Source: Paenibacillus sp. J23TS9
GTDB lineage: Bacteria > Bacillota > Bacilli > Paenibacillales > Paenibacillaceae
Reading direction: 5' to 3'
Length of the DNA stretch: 64,000 nt
Assembly: GCF_018403225.1 (NCBI RefSeq)
Contig: NZ_BOSG01000001.1
Location: forward strand, 806,001-870,000
In this document: positions 52,518 to 61,041 of the stretch, one piece after another
Position numbering within the stretch: the first letter of the stretch is position 1
Layout of the letters: every line of letters starts with the position of its first letter
Notes under the pieces: model-generated
What the model was told of the DNA's origin: nothing
Seen by the model: only the letters and a program-made list of their open reading frames with translations
Databases searched by the model: none
Program-made: the position numbers and the translations under genes

Positions 52518-53480
52518 ATGATTAGAATTGGAATGGTTGGAGCGGGAATCATTGCAGCAGAGCATATGAAGCATATCCATCAAAATGATCACGCAGAACT
52601 CACAGCAATCTGTGATGTTGCACCTGGAGCCGCGGAAAAGGCAGTCCAGCAGTATGGGGGAACGGCATACACCAATTTTGACGAAATGCTGGAAAAGGAA
52701 AAACTGGATGCATTGTTTTTATGTGTTCCTCCCTTTGCCCATGGGGATATGGAAGAAAAAGCAGCAGAGCGCGGGATTCATCTTTTGGTGGAGAAGCCGC
52801 TTGGTCTGGACATGGAGGAAGTAAGAAAGAAAGCGGACATCCTGGACCAATCCGGCATTATTACCGGTTCGGGCTATTGTTTGAGATATATGGAGTCTGT
52901 GCAGCGTGCCAAGAAGTACTTGGAGGGGAAAGAGATTGCCATGGTCCGGGCATACCGTTTTGGAGGTCTTCCCCCGAATGTTTGGTGGGTGGATCATGCC
53001 AAATCCGGAGGTCAGCTTGTCGAGCAAACAACACATAATGTGGATATGATGTTGTATCTGGCCGGTGACGTACGCAAAGTATCTGCAGATATGGCGCTTC
53101 AACTGTGCCGTGACGTTCCCGGTATTACAACACCGGATGCTGCTTCGGTCAATATGGTGTTTGAATCGGGTGCACTCGGACATATTGATACCGGATTTTT
53201 CCCGCAGCCGGATGGCCGATCATCTCTGGAAGTGTTGGGGCGGAATTTCAGATTAACGCTGGAAGGCATGGATCTGACGATTCTGGAGCCTGAACAAACC
53301 ACGATCCTGCGAGGCAAAGGTGATTTTTATCAGGCGCAGGATGATGCTTTTATCCGTGCAGTGGAAACCGGGGATCGCAGCTTGATCCTGGCTCCGTACA
53401 GAGAGGCGCTGCGTACGCTGGAAGTCACGCTCGCCGCGAATGAGTCTGCCAAAACGGGGCAGCCGGTGTCTTTTATATAA
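52518..53480 (+). CDS. Gfo/Idh/MocA-family oxidoreductase
   Basis: A 320-residue NAD(P)-dependent sugar or inositol dehydrogenase. The Rossmann motif RIGMVGAGIIAAEHM is at the N-terminus, DALFLCVPPFAHGD and VEKPLGLDMEEV follow (Lys of EKP is catalytic in the family), and the C-terminal dimer domain contains WWVDHAKSGGQLVEQTTHNVDMMLYLAGD with the conserved His-Asn-x-Asp. With the isomerase and importer it likely forms a route that oxidises and isomerises an imported sugar. The substrate is unknown. GGAGGAG precedes the ATG; a terminator follows. Confidence 0.9.
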   Translation: MIRIGMVGAGIIAAEHMKHIHQNDHAELTAICDVAPGAAEKAVQQYGGTAYTNFDEMLEKEKLDALFLCVPPFAHGDMEEKAAERGIHLLVEKPLGLDMEEVRKKADILDQSGIITGSGYCLRYMESVQRAKKYLEGKEIAMVRAYRFGGLPPNVWWVDHAKSGGQLVEQTTHNVDMMLYLAGDVRKVSADMALQLCRDVPGITTPDAASVNMVFESGALGHIDTGFFPQPDGRSSLEVLGRNFRLTLEGMDLTILEPEQTTILRGKGDFYQAQDDAFIRAVETGDRSLILAPYREALRTLEVTLAANESAKTGQPVSFI

Positions 53481-53497
53481 TCATATAAATTTAGAAG

Positions 53498-53522
53498 AAA
53501 GGCAGCCTCCCGGCTGCCTTTT
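53498..53522 (+). terminator. terminator of sugar importer/catabolism operon
   Basis: AAAGGCAGCC pairs with GGCTGCCTTT around TCCC. Confidence 0.88.
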
Positions 53523-53643
53523 GTTTGAGTTAGGGGTACACACTAAGGATATATATTTGTTTTTCTCTTGTTAACCGCGTGGAGAAGTAGGATAATCAAT
53601 AGAAATCATTTGTTTGCTGTATATAGAAAAGGAGAGAAGGCCA

Positions 53644-54777
53644 ATGAACCCGATAACAAAAATTTCAAACAGAATTGCGCCCCCATTCCGGGCGGACCAG
53701 GTGGGCAGCTTCCTGCGGCCGAAGGCTTTGAAAGAGGCTAGAACCAAATACCATAAAGGTCTGATCTCGAAGGAAGAGCTGCGTTCCATTGAGAATGCAG
53801 AGATCATCAAGCTGGTGGAGAAGCAGAAGGCTGTCGGTCTTACCGCAGTGACGGATGGAGAATTCAGACGTACATGGTGGCATCTTGATTTCATTGAAGC
53901 TTTAGAAGGCATCGAGGTATTCGATCTGAGTGCTACCGGATTGTTCCATGGGGCGATGAGCAAGGCCAAAGGCTATACAGTCGCATCGAAGCTGGGCTTC
54001 CCGGCGGACCATCCGTTTTTGGAGGATTTTAAATTTTTGAAAAGCGCAGCGGGTGACCATGTGGCGAAATTTACGATTCCAGGTCCCAATATGATTTTCT
54101 ATTCCGGCGTGATTAACAGCCAAAAATATGCGGACAACCCTTCTTACGCAGCACTTGAGGATGTGGCAAAAGATATTGTGCAAGTATACCGCGTTGCGAT
54201 TCAGGCATTTTACGATGCAGGCTGCCGCTACCTTCAACTCGATGATACTAGCTGGGGAGCATTGTTCAGCGATGACTTCAGAGAGAAAATTAAGGCAAAG
54301 GGCTTTGATCCGGATCAATTGGTGAAACAGTTCGCAGATATTACCATTGATGCCGTGGCGCAAAAGCCAGCAGATATGGCGATTACCATCCACATCTGCC
54401 GCGGCAACTTTAAATCCTCCTGGTTGTATGATGGTGGTTATGAGCCGATTGCGAAGGAGCTTTTCTCGCGGGTGAACGTGGACGGCTTCTTCCTTGAATA
54501 TGACAGCGACCGTTCGGGTGATTTCAAACCGCTCCGCCATATCAAGGATCAATGCGTAGTGCTGGGGCTGGTCACAACCAAAACCGGTGAGCTTGAGAAC
54601 AAGGATGATTTGAAGCGGCGTGTTCAGGAAGCTGCTGAATATGTAAAACTGGATCAGCTTTGCATCAGTCCTCAGTGCGGCTTCTCGTCTACAGAAGAGG
54701 GGAATACGGTAACCGATCAGGATCAATGGAACAAGCTTGGGCTTGTCGTTGAGACTGCTCATGAGATCTGGGGTTAA
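53644..54777 (+). CDS. MetE C-terminal-like cobalamin-independent methyltransferase (YxjG/YxjH type)
   Basis: A 377-residue protein equal to the catalytic half of methionine synthase MetE. FRADQVGSFLRP near the start, VTDGEFRRTWWHLDF, YLQLDDTSWG, the zinc-site region TIHICRGN and the C-terminal ISPQCGFSSTEEGN (zinc Cys) are all present. Stand-alone proteins of this kind (Bacillus YxjG and YxjH, about 378 residues) take part in methionine supply, probably using methyl donors other than the polyglutamate folate used by full MetE. No S-box riboswitch is seen upstream, unlike yxjG/yxjH. ATG 53644 follows GGAGAGAAGG. It has its own terminator. Confidence 0.87.
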   Translation: MNPITKISNRIAPPFRADQVGSFLRPKALKEARTKYHKGLISKEELRSIENAEIIKLVEKQKAVGLTAVTDGEFRRTWWHLDFIEALEGIEVFDLSATGLFHGAMSKAKGYTVASKLGFPADHPFLEDFKFLKSAAGDHVAKFTIPGPNMIFYSGVINSQKYADNPSYAALEDVAKDIVQVYRVAIQAFYDAGCRYLQLDDTSWGALFSDDFREKIKAKGFDPDQLVKQFADITIDAVAQKPADMAITIHICRGNFKSSWLYDGGYEPIAKELFSRVNVDGFFLEYDSDRSGDFKPLRHIKDQCVVLGLVTTKTGELENKDDLKRRVQEAAEYVKLDQLCISPQCGFSSTEEGNTVTDQDQWNKLGLVVETAHEIWG

Positions 54778-54790
54778 CTTCTATCAGACA

Positions 54791-54827
54791 ACACGAGGCG
54801 CATGAAAGCTGTGCTTCGTGTTTTTTC
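54791..54827 (+). terminator. terminator of MetE-like gene
   Basis: ACACGAGGCGCA (54791-54802) pairs with TGTGCTTCGTGT (54810-54821), followed by T6. Confidence 0.9.
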
Positions 54828-54833
54828 TATTCA

Positions 54834-54860
54834 TAAAAAAATCTCCTCTTGCAGAGGAGA
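54834..54860 (-). terminator. terminator of reverse-strand small gene
   Basis: On the reverse strand TCTCCTCT and AGAGGAGA form an 8-bp stem (54842-54860) and run into T8 (54834-54841). It faces the terminator of the MetE-like gene. Confidence 0.85.
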
Positions 54861-54869
54861 GGAAATCAA

Positions 54870-55106
54870 TTAGATTAACGCAATCGCGAGCAGTGTAAAC
54901 AGGCTTAAGGTTAAGATCGGGTTGCCATATCCAAAACCGCCATAAGGACCAAAAGCTGAGGTTGTGACATTTCCTCTTCGCTCTGTTTCCAGATATACGT
55001 TATTTCTGTCTACGTTCACGATTTTTCCTTCATGTATCTTGCCGTCTCTGGTTAAAATACGCACCTTCCGGTTCATACACTGTCTACAGTTGTAATACGC
55101 TTCCAC
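54870..55106 (-). CDS. small protein, possible Sm-like fold plus hydrophobic tail
   Basis: A 78-residue protein from GTG 55106 with AAGGGGTGATGG upstream. Residues 1-12 include the pair C-x-x-C (YYNCRQCMN). KVRILTRDGKIHEGKIVNVDRNNVYLE (about 14-40) has the strand-turn-strand pattern of Sm/Hfq-like domains. The tail is Gly/Phe/Tyr-rich and ends in a hydrophobic helix (ILTLSLFTLLAIALI). I do not recognise a named family. The gene is isolated, with a convergent terminator on one side and a long AT-rich gap on the other. A spore or envelope role is possible but not shown. Confidence 0.7.
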   Translation of the reverse strand: MEAYYNCRQCMNRKVRILTRDGKIHEGKIVNVDRNNVYLETERRGNVTTSAFGPYGGFGYGNPILTLSLFTLLAIALI

Positions 55107-55572
55107 CCCATCACCCCTTCCATGATAAAGTCATCATATGACTGAAATGGACAAATGGTAACGGCAGATGCCCCGAATGAACGTACAAGCTGTTGTGAAC
55201 CATACTGATGATAGATTCCGGGCAGATTTTTAGTTATGATACAAGAGTAAGACTTTGCAGAAATAAAACAAGCTAGAAAGTATGGAGGAAAGTCGGAGGT
55301 GGGAGTATAGCTTTTGCTAATCTAAACTTGTATGCGCTTTACTGAAAGAATTCACATATTTACAAATTCATTGAATTTCACATTTCTACGAAGTTACCTG
55401 TAACATTTTCGGGTGAAATCCTAGAAACGAACAGACGCATCGTGTAAGGTTCATTGCATTTTGATCTTCTGTAATATAAAATAGAATTAAAATTTTATAT
55501 TGATGGATTATTTTTGAAATTAAATTTTATATGCATAATATTGTTAATATTCCTATCATTTAGTTGTTATTC
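55107..55572. other. long AT-rich divergent intergenic region
   Basis: About 540 bases separate the reverse small gene from rpiR. I see no coding frame with an RBS. It contains the dyad AGTCAT-CAT-ATGACT (55129-55143) just upstream of the small gene, the inverted repeat at 55473-55501 and a partial direct copy of its right arm near 55520-55532. The rest looks like promoter and operator DNA. Confidence 0.5.
55473..55501. promoter_or_regulatory. 10-bp inverted repeat upstream of rpiR
   Basis: AATATAAAAT (55473-55482) and ATTTTATATT (55492-55501) are perfect inverted arms around 9 bases, with a related TTAAATTTTATAT about 20 bases on. Possible operator for the RpiR/MurR protein. Base composition is very AT-rich, so chance is not excluded. 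Confidence 0.4.
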
Positions 55573-55601
55573 TTGTTTTCCGGAAAATTAACTATTATGA
55601 T
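55573..55601 (+). promoter_or_regulatory. rpiR promoter with embedded palindrome
   Basis: TTGTTT (55573-55578), 17-base spacer, TATGAT (55596-55601). The 12-bp perfect palindrome TTTTCCGGAAAA (55576-55587) overlaps the -35 and spacer, a good place for autorepression. Confidence 0.6.
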
Positions 55602-55645
55602 GAAAAAAGAGCTTCTATTAAACTGTGAGTGAGTAGGTAATACAT

Positions 55646-56503
55646 ATGTCGATCCATGATAATATTCTAATTAAAATTCGTGAAATGAAAGACAGCTTAA
55701 CCCCTGTCGAAAAAATGGTTGCGGAGTATGTACTGCAGAACCTGGAGGAAATTCCGCATCTCTCTATTAAAAGTCTTGCCCAGCTTACGAAGACCAGCGA
55801 CGCATCTGTGCTGCGCTTCTGCAAAACAATGGGTTATTCGGGTTATCGAAGTTTTATTGTCAGTATTTCGGCATCTCTTGGCTCCATGGAAGAGCAGAAG
55901 GATTCTTATACTGACATTCAGCCCGGAGACGATCTGTCCGTTATCATTTCAAATACGTCAAGAAACAATATCAAATCGATTGAAGACACGCTAAGTGTCA
56001 TCGATAAAAATGAAGTAGACCGTGCTGTTCAGGTACTCCGGCAGAGCAACCGTATTGTCTTCTTCGGCATCGGAGCTTCAGGACTTGTTGGCATTGATGC
56101 GGAGCAGAAATTTTCGCGCATCAACAAAATGTGCCACACCTATACCGATGGACACAGCCAGTTAACCGCAGCTACGCTTCTGGACAAGGGGGATGTTGCA
56201 GTATTTATCTCCAATTCCGGCAATACCATTGAAATTCTGGAATCGCTGGAGATCACCAAGAAAAGTGGAGCGACCATCATCGCCATCACTAAGTATAATA
56301 AAAGTGAACTCGCGGATAAGGCCAATATCGTTTTGAATATCTCGACTCCTGAGGTGACCATCCGCAGCGGTGCAATGGGTTCGCGCATCGCCATGCTTAC
56401 GATCATCGATATTTTATTTGCCGGTGTGGCGAGTGCGGAATACAAGAATGTGAAGAAATACCTGACCAAGACGCATAATATTATTGCCAGCAAGCATCGC
56501 TAA
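55646..56503 (+). CDS. MurR/RpiR-family transcriptional regulator
   Basis: A 285-residue regulator with an N-terminal HTH_6 domain (about 1-77: LTPVEKMVAEYVLQNLEEIPHLSIKSLAQLTKTSDASVLRFCKTMGYSGYRSF) and a C-terminal SIS sugar-phosphate-binding domain (about 115-265: VVFFGIGASG-like IVFFGIGASGLVG, AVFISNSGNTIEILE). The family responds to sugar phosphates; MurR senses MurNAc-6-phosphate. It stands directly upstream of murQ, which itself makes and consumes such ligands, so it likely governs this cluster. It has its own promoter and terminator. Confidence 0.9.
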   Translation: MSIHDNILIKIREMKDSLTPVEKMVAEYVLQNLEEIPHLSIKSLAQLTKTSDASVLRFCKTMGYSGYRSFIVSISASLGSMEEQKDSYTDIQPGDDLSVIISNTSRNNIKSIEDTLSVIDKNEVDRAVQVLRQSNRIVFFGIGASGLVGIDAEQKFSRINKMCHTYTDGHSQLTAATLLDKGDVAVFISNSGNTIEILESLEITKKSGATIIAITKYNKSELADKANIVLNISTPEVTIRSGAMGSRIAMLTIIDILFAGVASAEYKNVKKYLTKTHNIIASKHR

Positions 56504-56511
56504 TCTTAGGT

Positions 56512-56550
56512 AAGACATCGAAGCCTCGTGGCGTACGATGTCTTTTTTTG
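56512..56550 (+). terminator. terminator of rpiR gene
   Basis: AAGACATCG (56512-56520) pairs with CGATGTCTT (56536-56544), then a T-run. Confidence 0.92.
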
Positions 56551-56581
56551 TTGTAAAAACTAAAATTAAAAAACAATAGTT

Positions 56582-56600
56582 TATTTTATAATAAAATAAT
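56582..56600. promoter_or_regulatory. 19-bp palindrome upstream of murQ promoter
   Basis: TTATTTTAT-A-ATAAAATAA is a perfect palindrome 14 bases before the -35 of murQ. Possible regulator site; AT-rich, so tentative. Confidence 0.4.
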
Positions 56601-56614
56601 ATTTCAAAAACTGT

Positions 56615-56643
56615 TGACCAAAATGAAATTTCTCGTTAATATT
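56615..56643 (+). promoter_or_regulatory. murQ operon promoter
   Basis: TTGACC (56615-56620) followed after about 17 bases by TAATAT. TTTCA/TGAAA half-sites occur before, inside and after the promoter (near 56603, 56624 and 56644), the kind of half-site used by several RpiR-family regulators. Confidence 0.5.
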
Positions 56644-56797
56644 GAAATCAAGAAGAGGATTTGGCAAATATCAAAAGTGCGGTTTTGATACACATCATGT
56701 AGTAGGACCACATATAAAAAAACTACATATTGTGCCTTAATCCGTCTTTAGGATTTGCGACTTCCCATAAATTAAAAAAATGGATAGGAGGATCGCA

Positions 56798-57712
56798 ATG
56801 GATGAGTATCTGGCGGGGCTGACAACGGAAGAGATCAATGAGCAGACTCGGATGATCGATGAATGCACCACAGAAGAAATGCTTCGTCTCATGAACGAAC
56901 AAGATGCCAAGGTTCCAGCCGCTGTGGCAGCGGAAATCCCGCAGATTTCGAAAGCGGTTGATGTACTGCATCATGTGCTTAAGAATGGCGGCAGAATGTT
57001 TTATATAGGGGCTGGAACCTCGGGCAGATTGGGTGTTCTGGACGCATCTGAATGTCCGCCGACATTCGGCATTGATCCTTCAAGAGTGCAAGGTCATATT
57101 GCCGGAGGCGATGGAGCGCTGAGACTGGCTGTGGAAGGTTGCGAGGATAGCGAAGAGGAGGGGGTCGCATTAATCGAGCAATGCGGGGTTACAGACAAAG
57201 ATGCTGTTATCGGTATTACGGCGAGCGGAAGCGCGGCATTCGTGATTGCGGGACTTCGAAGAGCCCGGGAAATTGGAGCTGCAACGATCGGCGTCGTGAA
57301 CAACAAGCCATCTAAATTAGAGAAAGTCTGTGATATCTGTATTGCGCCGGTAGTCGGGCCTGAGGTTATTATGGGTTCAACAAGGCTGAAAGCAGGCTCT
57401 GCCCAGAAATTGGTTTTGAATATGCTTAGCACTTGTACTATGGTTAAGCTTGGGAAGACATATGACAATCTAATGGTTGACTTGAAAGCGAGTAACATCA
57501 AGCTGAGGGATCGTTCCATTCGCATTATCAAGTCGGCAACGGGCGTCGATGACGCTACAGCTTCCGCCCATTTAGAAAGCGCTTCCATGAATTGCAAGCT
57601 GGCTATCATGATGATCAAAACCGGGTTGGAGGCAGGGGCTGCGGAGCAAGCGCTCAATCAAGCCGAAGGCAGTTTGAAGAAAGCAATAAAAGGCTTTAAT
57701 CATGTAGTCTAA
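56798..57712 (+). CDS. murQ: N-acetylmuramic acid 6-phosphate etherase
   Basis: Cleaves the lactyl ether of MurNAc-6-phosphate to give GlcNAc-6-phosphate and D-lactate in cell-wall recycling. It has 304 residues and a SIS fold. MFYIGAGTSGRLGVLDASECPPTFG is the family signature with the catalytic Glu, and HIAGGDGALRLAVEGCEDSEEEG and GITASGSAAFVIAGL follow. The ATG at 56798 has AGGAGG 7 bases upstream; the frame is open six codons further but starts inside the RBS region. It is the first gene of the importer-anmK operon. Confidence 0.96.
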   Translation: MDEYLAGLTTEEINEQTRMIDECTTEEMLRLMNEQDAKVPAAVAAEIPQISKAVDVLHHVLKNGGRMFYIGAGTSGRLGVLDASECPPTFGIDPSRVQGHIAGGDGALRLAVEGCEDSEEEGVALIEQCGVTDKDAVIGITASGSAAFVIAGLRRAREIGAATIGVVNNKPSKLEKVCDICIAPVVGPEVIMGSTRLKAGSAQKLVLNMLSTCTMVKLGKTYDNLMVDLKASNIKLRDRSIRIIKSATGVDDATASAHLESASMNCKLAIMMIKTGLEAGAAEQALNQAEGSLKKAIKGFNHVV

Positions 57713-57746
57713 AATTACATTTATATTTTCTAGGAGGCCATTTTTC

Positions 57747-59168
57747 ATGAAAAAGAAAATGCGAGTATTGGCATCTGTCTTTGCACTCAGCATGGCTCTG
57801 ACAACATTGTCCGCTTGCGGAAGTAAAGACGACGCTAAATCATCCAATGCAGATGATCCGAATGCGAAAGACACCATCACGGCCCTGCTTCCACCGGTGT
57901 CCGCGAACTTCCAAAACAATTTCGATCAAATGTCGAAAGATTTCAACGCAAAATATCCGAACCTGACGCTCAAAATTGAACCTGCAAGCTGGGAAGACAT
58001 GACGCAAAAGCTGGACACGCAAGTAAACGCGGGCAGCCCGCCGGATATCGCATTTATAGGGTCTGACGGAATTTCGAAATATGTAGATTCAGGTATGGTC
58101 ATGGATATCTCGGATACGGTAACAGATGAAATGATCAAAGATTATGACCCGGCTCCACTCGAGTATATGAAGAACGGCAAAGGTCTTTACGGCTTCCCGG
58201 CTTACATGGAAGCACATGCCATCGGCGGTAACAAAGAGTTCATGGAAAAAGCCGGCATCGACTACAAAAAGGTGCAAAAAGAAGGATGGACCTTCGACGA
58301 GTTCCGTGAAGCCATCAAAAAAGGCGTTGTCTCTGAAAACGGTAAAACATCCCGTTACGGTTTTGTATTTGCTACAGCGGGCGTAACTTCCAAAGACTAC
58401 CTCGGGATCCTGGTGAAGAGCGCCGGCATGCCGGCAGCTTTTGACAAAGATCTGAAATACGCTTACACAAGCAAGAATTTCCTTGAAGTGCTGAAAGACA
58501 TCCGCGTGATGATCGAGGACGGCTCCATGCCGAAAGAACTCAGCTCCATTGATGCAGGTAAGCGTTGGAATATGTTCCTGACAGGTCAAACGATGATCAC
58601 AGGTAAAGGTCTCGCAGGCTTCGAAAGATCCGCGAAGCTGAACAACGAGAAGCTGCAAAACAAAGACGCAAGCGCGGTTAAAGGTTCCATCCCTGTCGAT
58701 TACGTAGTACTTCCGGTTCCTGCTTTCGCTGGTGCACAAGCACAAGCAAGCGTTGCCGTTGACGGTTACGTAACATTCCGCGGCACGAAAGAACCTACGG
58801 CTGCCCACAAGGCTAACGTCGTTAAAGCAGCTAACTTCTTGTCCAGCGGAGCAAACGCAGCTACAACCAACAATGAGCTCTTCGTTGCTCAAATTACAGA
58901 GAGCAGCAGAAAAGCAGCGGAAAGCATGACGGTTGACCGTGATGCGGACAACAAAGCTGCCGTTGAAGTGATGCTTAAGACAGCGGTTCCTGCCCGTCCG
59001 GACATTCCTACGGACCTCGGCGCGAAAGCCATCAAGCTTGAGGACGAAGTGATTGTTCCTAAGCTCCAAGCACTTATCGCAGGCGAAATAACGCCAGAAA
59101 CGATGTACGAAGCTGTGAAATCCGCAGCGGTATCGGCCTTCGGTGAAGACGGCGTTGTAAAAGACTAG
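57747..59168 (+). CDS. carbohydrate-binding lipoprotein of ABC importer in murQ operon
   Basis: A 473-residue extracellular binding protein (SBP_bac_1 type) with lipobox LSAC (Cys24). TLKIEPASWEDMTQKLDTQVNAGSPPDIAFIGSDGISKYVDSG and LYGFPAYMEAHAIGGNKEFMEKAGID are typical. Its place between murQ and anmK suggests the ligand is MurNAc, anhydro-MurNAc or a small muropeptide sugar; this is inference from context. AGGAGG precedes the ATG. A terminator-like hairpin downstream probably raises its level over the permeases. Confidence 0.88.
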   Translation: MKKKMRVLASVFALSMALTTLSACGSKDDAKSSNADDPNAKDTITALLPPVSANFQNNFDQMSKDFNAKYPNLTLKIEPASWEDMTQKLDTQVNAGSPPDIAFIGSDGISKYVDSGMVMDISDTVTDEMIKDYDPAPLEYMKNGKGLYGFPAYMEAHAIGGNKEFMEKAGIDYKKVQKEGWTFDEFREAIKKGVVSENGKTSRYGFVFATAGVTSKDYLGILVKSAGMPAAFDKDLKYAYTSKNFLEVLKDIRVMIEDGSMPKELSSIDAGKRWNMFLTGQTMITGKGLAGFERSAKLNNEKLQNKDASAVKGSIPVDYVVLPVPAFAGAQAQASVAVDGYVTFRGTKEPTAAHKANVVKAANFLSSGANAATTNNELFVAQITESSRKAAESMTVDRDADNKAAVEVMLKTAVPARPDIPTDLGAKAIKLEDEVIVPKLQALIAGEITPETMYEAVKSAAVSAFGEDGVVKD

Positions 59169-59182
59169 AGAGAATACATCGG

Positions 59183-59211
59183 AAACCGTATGGATTTCCA
59201 TACGGTTTTTC
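59183..59211 (+). terminator. terminator-like hairpin between binding protein and permeases
   Basis: AAACCGTATGGA (59183-59194) pairs with TCCATACGGTTT (59197-59208) and is followed by TT. Probably partial termination. Confidence 0.75.
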
Positions 59212-59255
59212 CTCCAATGCCTGTGATACGTTAGTATGAAAGGGGTTTCGCAGAT

Positions 59256-60158
59256 ATGACAGAATATGCTAAACCGATCAAACGGCGGAAGATCAATAGT
59301 GATGCAGCGTGGGGATATGCTTTTATTGCTGCAGCTCTCCTGATTTTTGTGATGTTTACCGCATACCCGGTTGTCAGTGCCTTGATTATCAGCTTTCAAG
59401 AGTATAAGCCGTTAGGTTCCAAGTTTATCGGATTTGAAAACTATACAGAAACCTTCAAGGACTCTCTGTTCTGGAAGGCTGTTATAAACACCATTATTTA
59501 TACCTTGTTGACTGTTCCGGTATCGCTTTTCTTATCTTTTGCAGTATCGATCCTGATCTTGCCGTTTAAGAAAAGAATGCAAACTGCATTTAAAGCAGTA
59601 TATTATCTTCCTGCGGTCGCTTCAGGCGTGGCTCTATCCGTTGTTTGGCTGTGGATCTACGATCCGATGCCAGAGGGTATTTTCAACAAGATTACTGCAT
59701 TCTTCGGTATGGGCACCCACAACTGGCTTGGATCCAGCACTTATGCGATGTTTTCGCTCGTTTTGATGGCTTGGTTGTCCAGTCATGGCACGAGCATCAT
59801 TATTTACCTTGCAGCTTTGCTTGGCATTGATGGCAGCTACTATGAAGCAGCCGAGCTGGATGGAGCGAACTTCTTCCAAAAGCTGTGGTACATTGTTGTT
59901 CCTTGTTTGAAACCAACAACCTTATTCTTGCTTGTTACAGGCGTGATCGGTTCGTTCCAGGTATTCCAAAATGCGTATCTGATGACTGGCGGCGGACCAG
60001 ATAATGCAACAACGATGGTAGGTTTACTCATTTTCAATAACGCATTTAAATACTTCGAATTCGGCAAGGCAGCAGCACAGTCTCTGATTCTGGCCGCAAT
60101 TATCGCTGGTATTTCGGTAATCCAATTCAAATTCCTGGGCAAAGACGTGGAATATTAA
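59256..60158 (+). CDS. ABC importer permease (MalF-type), murQ operon
   Basis: A 300-residue CUT1 permease with six membrane helices. The EAA loop is YEAAELDGANFFQKLWYIVVPCLKP, followed by FQVFQNAYLMTGGGPDNATTMVGLLIFNNAFKYFEFGKAAA, a standard MalF/UgpA ending. It works with the next permease and the binding protein upstream; no ATPase is encoded here. The ATG is preceded by GAAAGGGG. Confidence 0.9.
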   Translation: MTEYAKPIKRRKINSDAAWGYAFIAAALLIFVMFTAYPVVSALIISFQEYKPLGSKFIGFENYTETFKDSLFWKAVINTIIYTLLTVPVSLFLSFAVSILILPFKKRMQTAFKAVYYLPAVASGVALSVVWLWIYDPMPEGIFNKITAFFGMGTHNWLGSSTYAMFSLVLMAWLSSHGTSIIIYLAALLGIDGSYYEAAELDGANFFQKLWYIVVPCLKPTTLFLLVTGVIGSFQVFQNAYLMTGGGPDNATTMVGLLIFNNAFKYFEFGKAAAQSLILAAIIAGISVIQFKFLGKDVEY

Positions 60159-60179
60159 AGGAAGGGAGATACAGCAATT

Positions 60180-61040
60180 ATGGCTCTTTACAACGCGCAT
60201 GCTGGGAAACCAGCTACCAGAAACATCAGAAATACGGCTCTTTTCACCGTGCTTCTGCTGTTTGCTGTGGCAACGATTTTCCCAATCTACTTTATGATTA
60301 TTTCTTCCTTTGGTGAACCCGTTGCAGCCGGGGCCATGGATTACAAATTATTTCCGAGCAGCTTCTCGCTTGAATCTTACAAGTTCTTCTTTCAATTCAA
60401 TTCATACACTTGGCGCTGGCTGCTGAACTCCCTGATTGTGGCATCCTCAGTTATGGTGACTAACGTGGTGTTCGCCAGTATGGCAGGGTATGCTTTCTCG
60501 AAAATCAAATTTAAAGGCAGAGCCATTACTTTCTCAGTGATGCTGGTCGCCATGATGATCCCTTATCAGGTAACACAGGTTCCTCTGTACATCCTGATCG
60601 TAAACGTCTTCCATATTCAAAACACGTATACCGCTTTGATTTTGCCGGGTCTTGTTACAGTTTATAACATCTTTCTTGCCAAGCAGTTTATGAGCAGCAT
60701 TCCGAACGAGATTCTGGAGTGTGCAAAAATTGAAGGCTGTAACCAGTTCCAAATTTATTTCCGCATCATTATGCCTTTATCCAAAACCGTACTAGCGGTA
60801 ATGGCGATTCTTACATTTATGGACAACTGGAATACGTTCTTTTGGCCGCTTCTGGTAACGAACTCCATGGATATGCAGACAATCCAGGTCGGACTAAAGA
60901 GCTTCAAGTTTGCGAATACGACTTTATTTGCGCCAATGATGGCAGGTGCAACGATTTCCGCACTGCCAATGTTCATATTGTTCTTCAGCCTGCAAAAATA
61001 CTTCCTCGAGGGTGTTACCGTAGGCGCGGTGAAGGGCTAA
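60180..61040 (+). CDS. ABC importer permease (MalG-type), murQ operon
   Basis: A 286-residue CUT1 MalG-type permease with six helices. The EAA loop is LECAKIEGCNQFQIYFRIIMPLSK, where the usual Glu-Ala-Ala is replaced by Glu-Cys-Ala. The ending KYFLEGVTVGAVKG is typical. GGAAGGGAG precedes the ATG. anmK starts one base after its stop codon, so the importer and the kinase are translated together. Confidence 0.9.
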   Translation: MALYNAHAGKPATRNIRNTALFTVLLLFAVATIFPIYFMIISSFGEPVAAGAMDYKLFPSSFSLESYKFFFQFNSYTWRWLLNSLIVASSVMVTNVVFASMAGYAFSKIKFKGRAITFSVMLVAMMIPYQVTQVPLYILIVNVFHIQNTYTALILPGLVTVYNIFLAKQFMSSIPNEILECAKIEGCNQFQIYFRIIMPLSKTVLAVMAILTFMDNWNTFFWPLLVTNSMDMQTIQVGLKSFKFANTTLFAPMMAGATISALPMFILFFSLQKYFLEGVTVGAVKG

Positions 61041-61041
61041 T

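Noticed and set aside
53523..53643. S-box (SAM) riboswitch upstream of the MetE-like gene
   Set aside because: Bacillus yxjG/yxjH carry one, but the 120-base leader here lacks the conserved S-box core and is too short.
58089..59399. 436-codon reverse frame
   Set aside because: It lies opposite a clear binding-protein gene, is rich in Cys, His and Phe, and has no family features: an antisense shadow.
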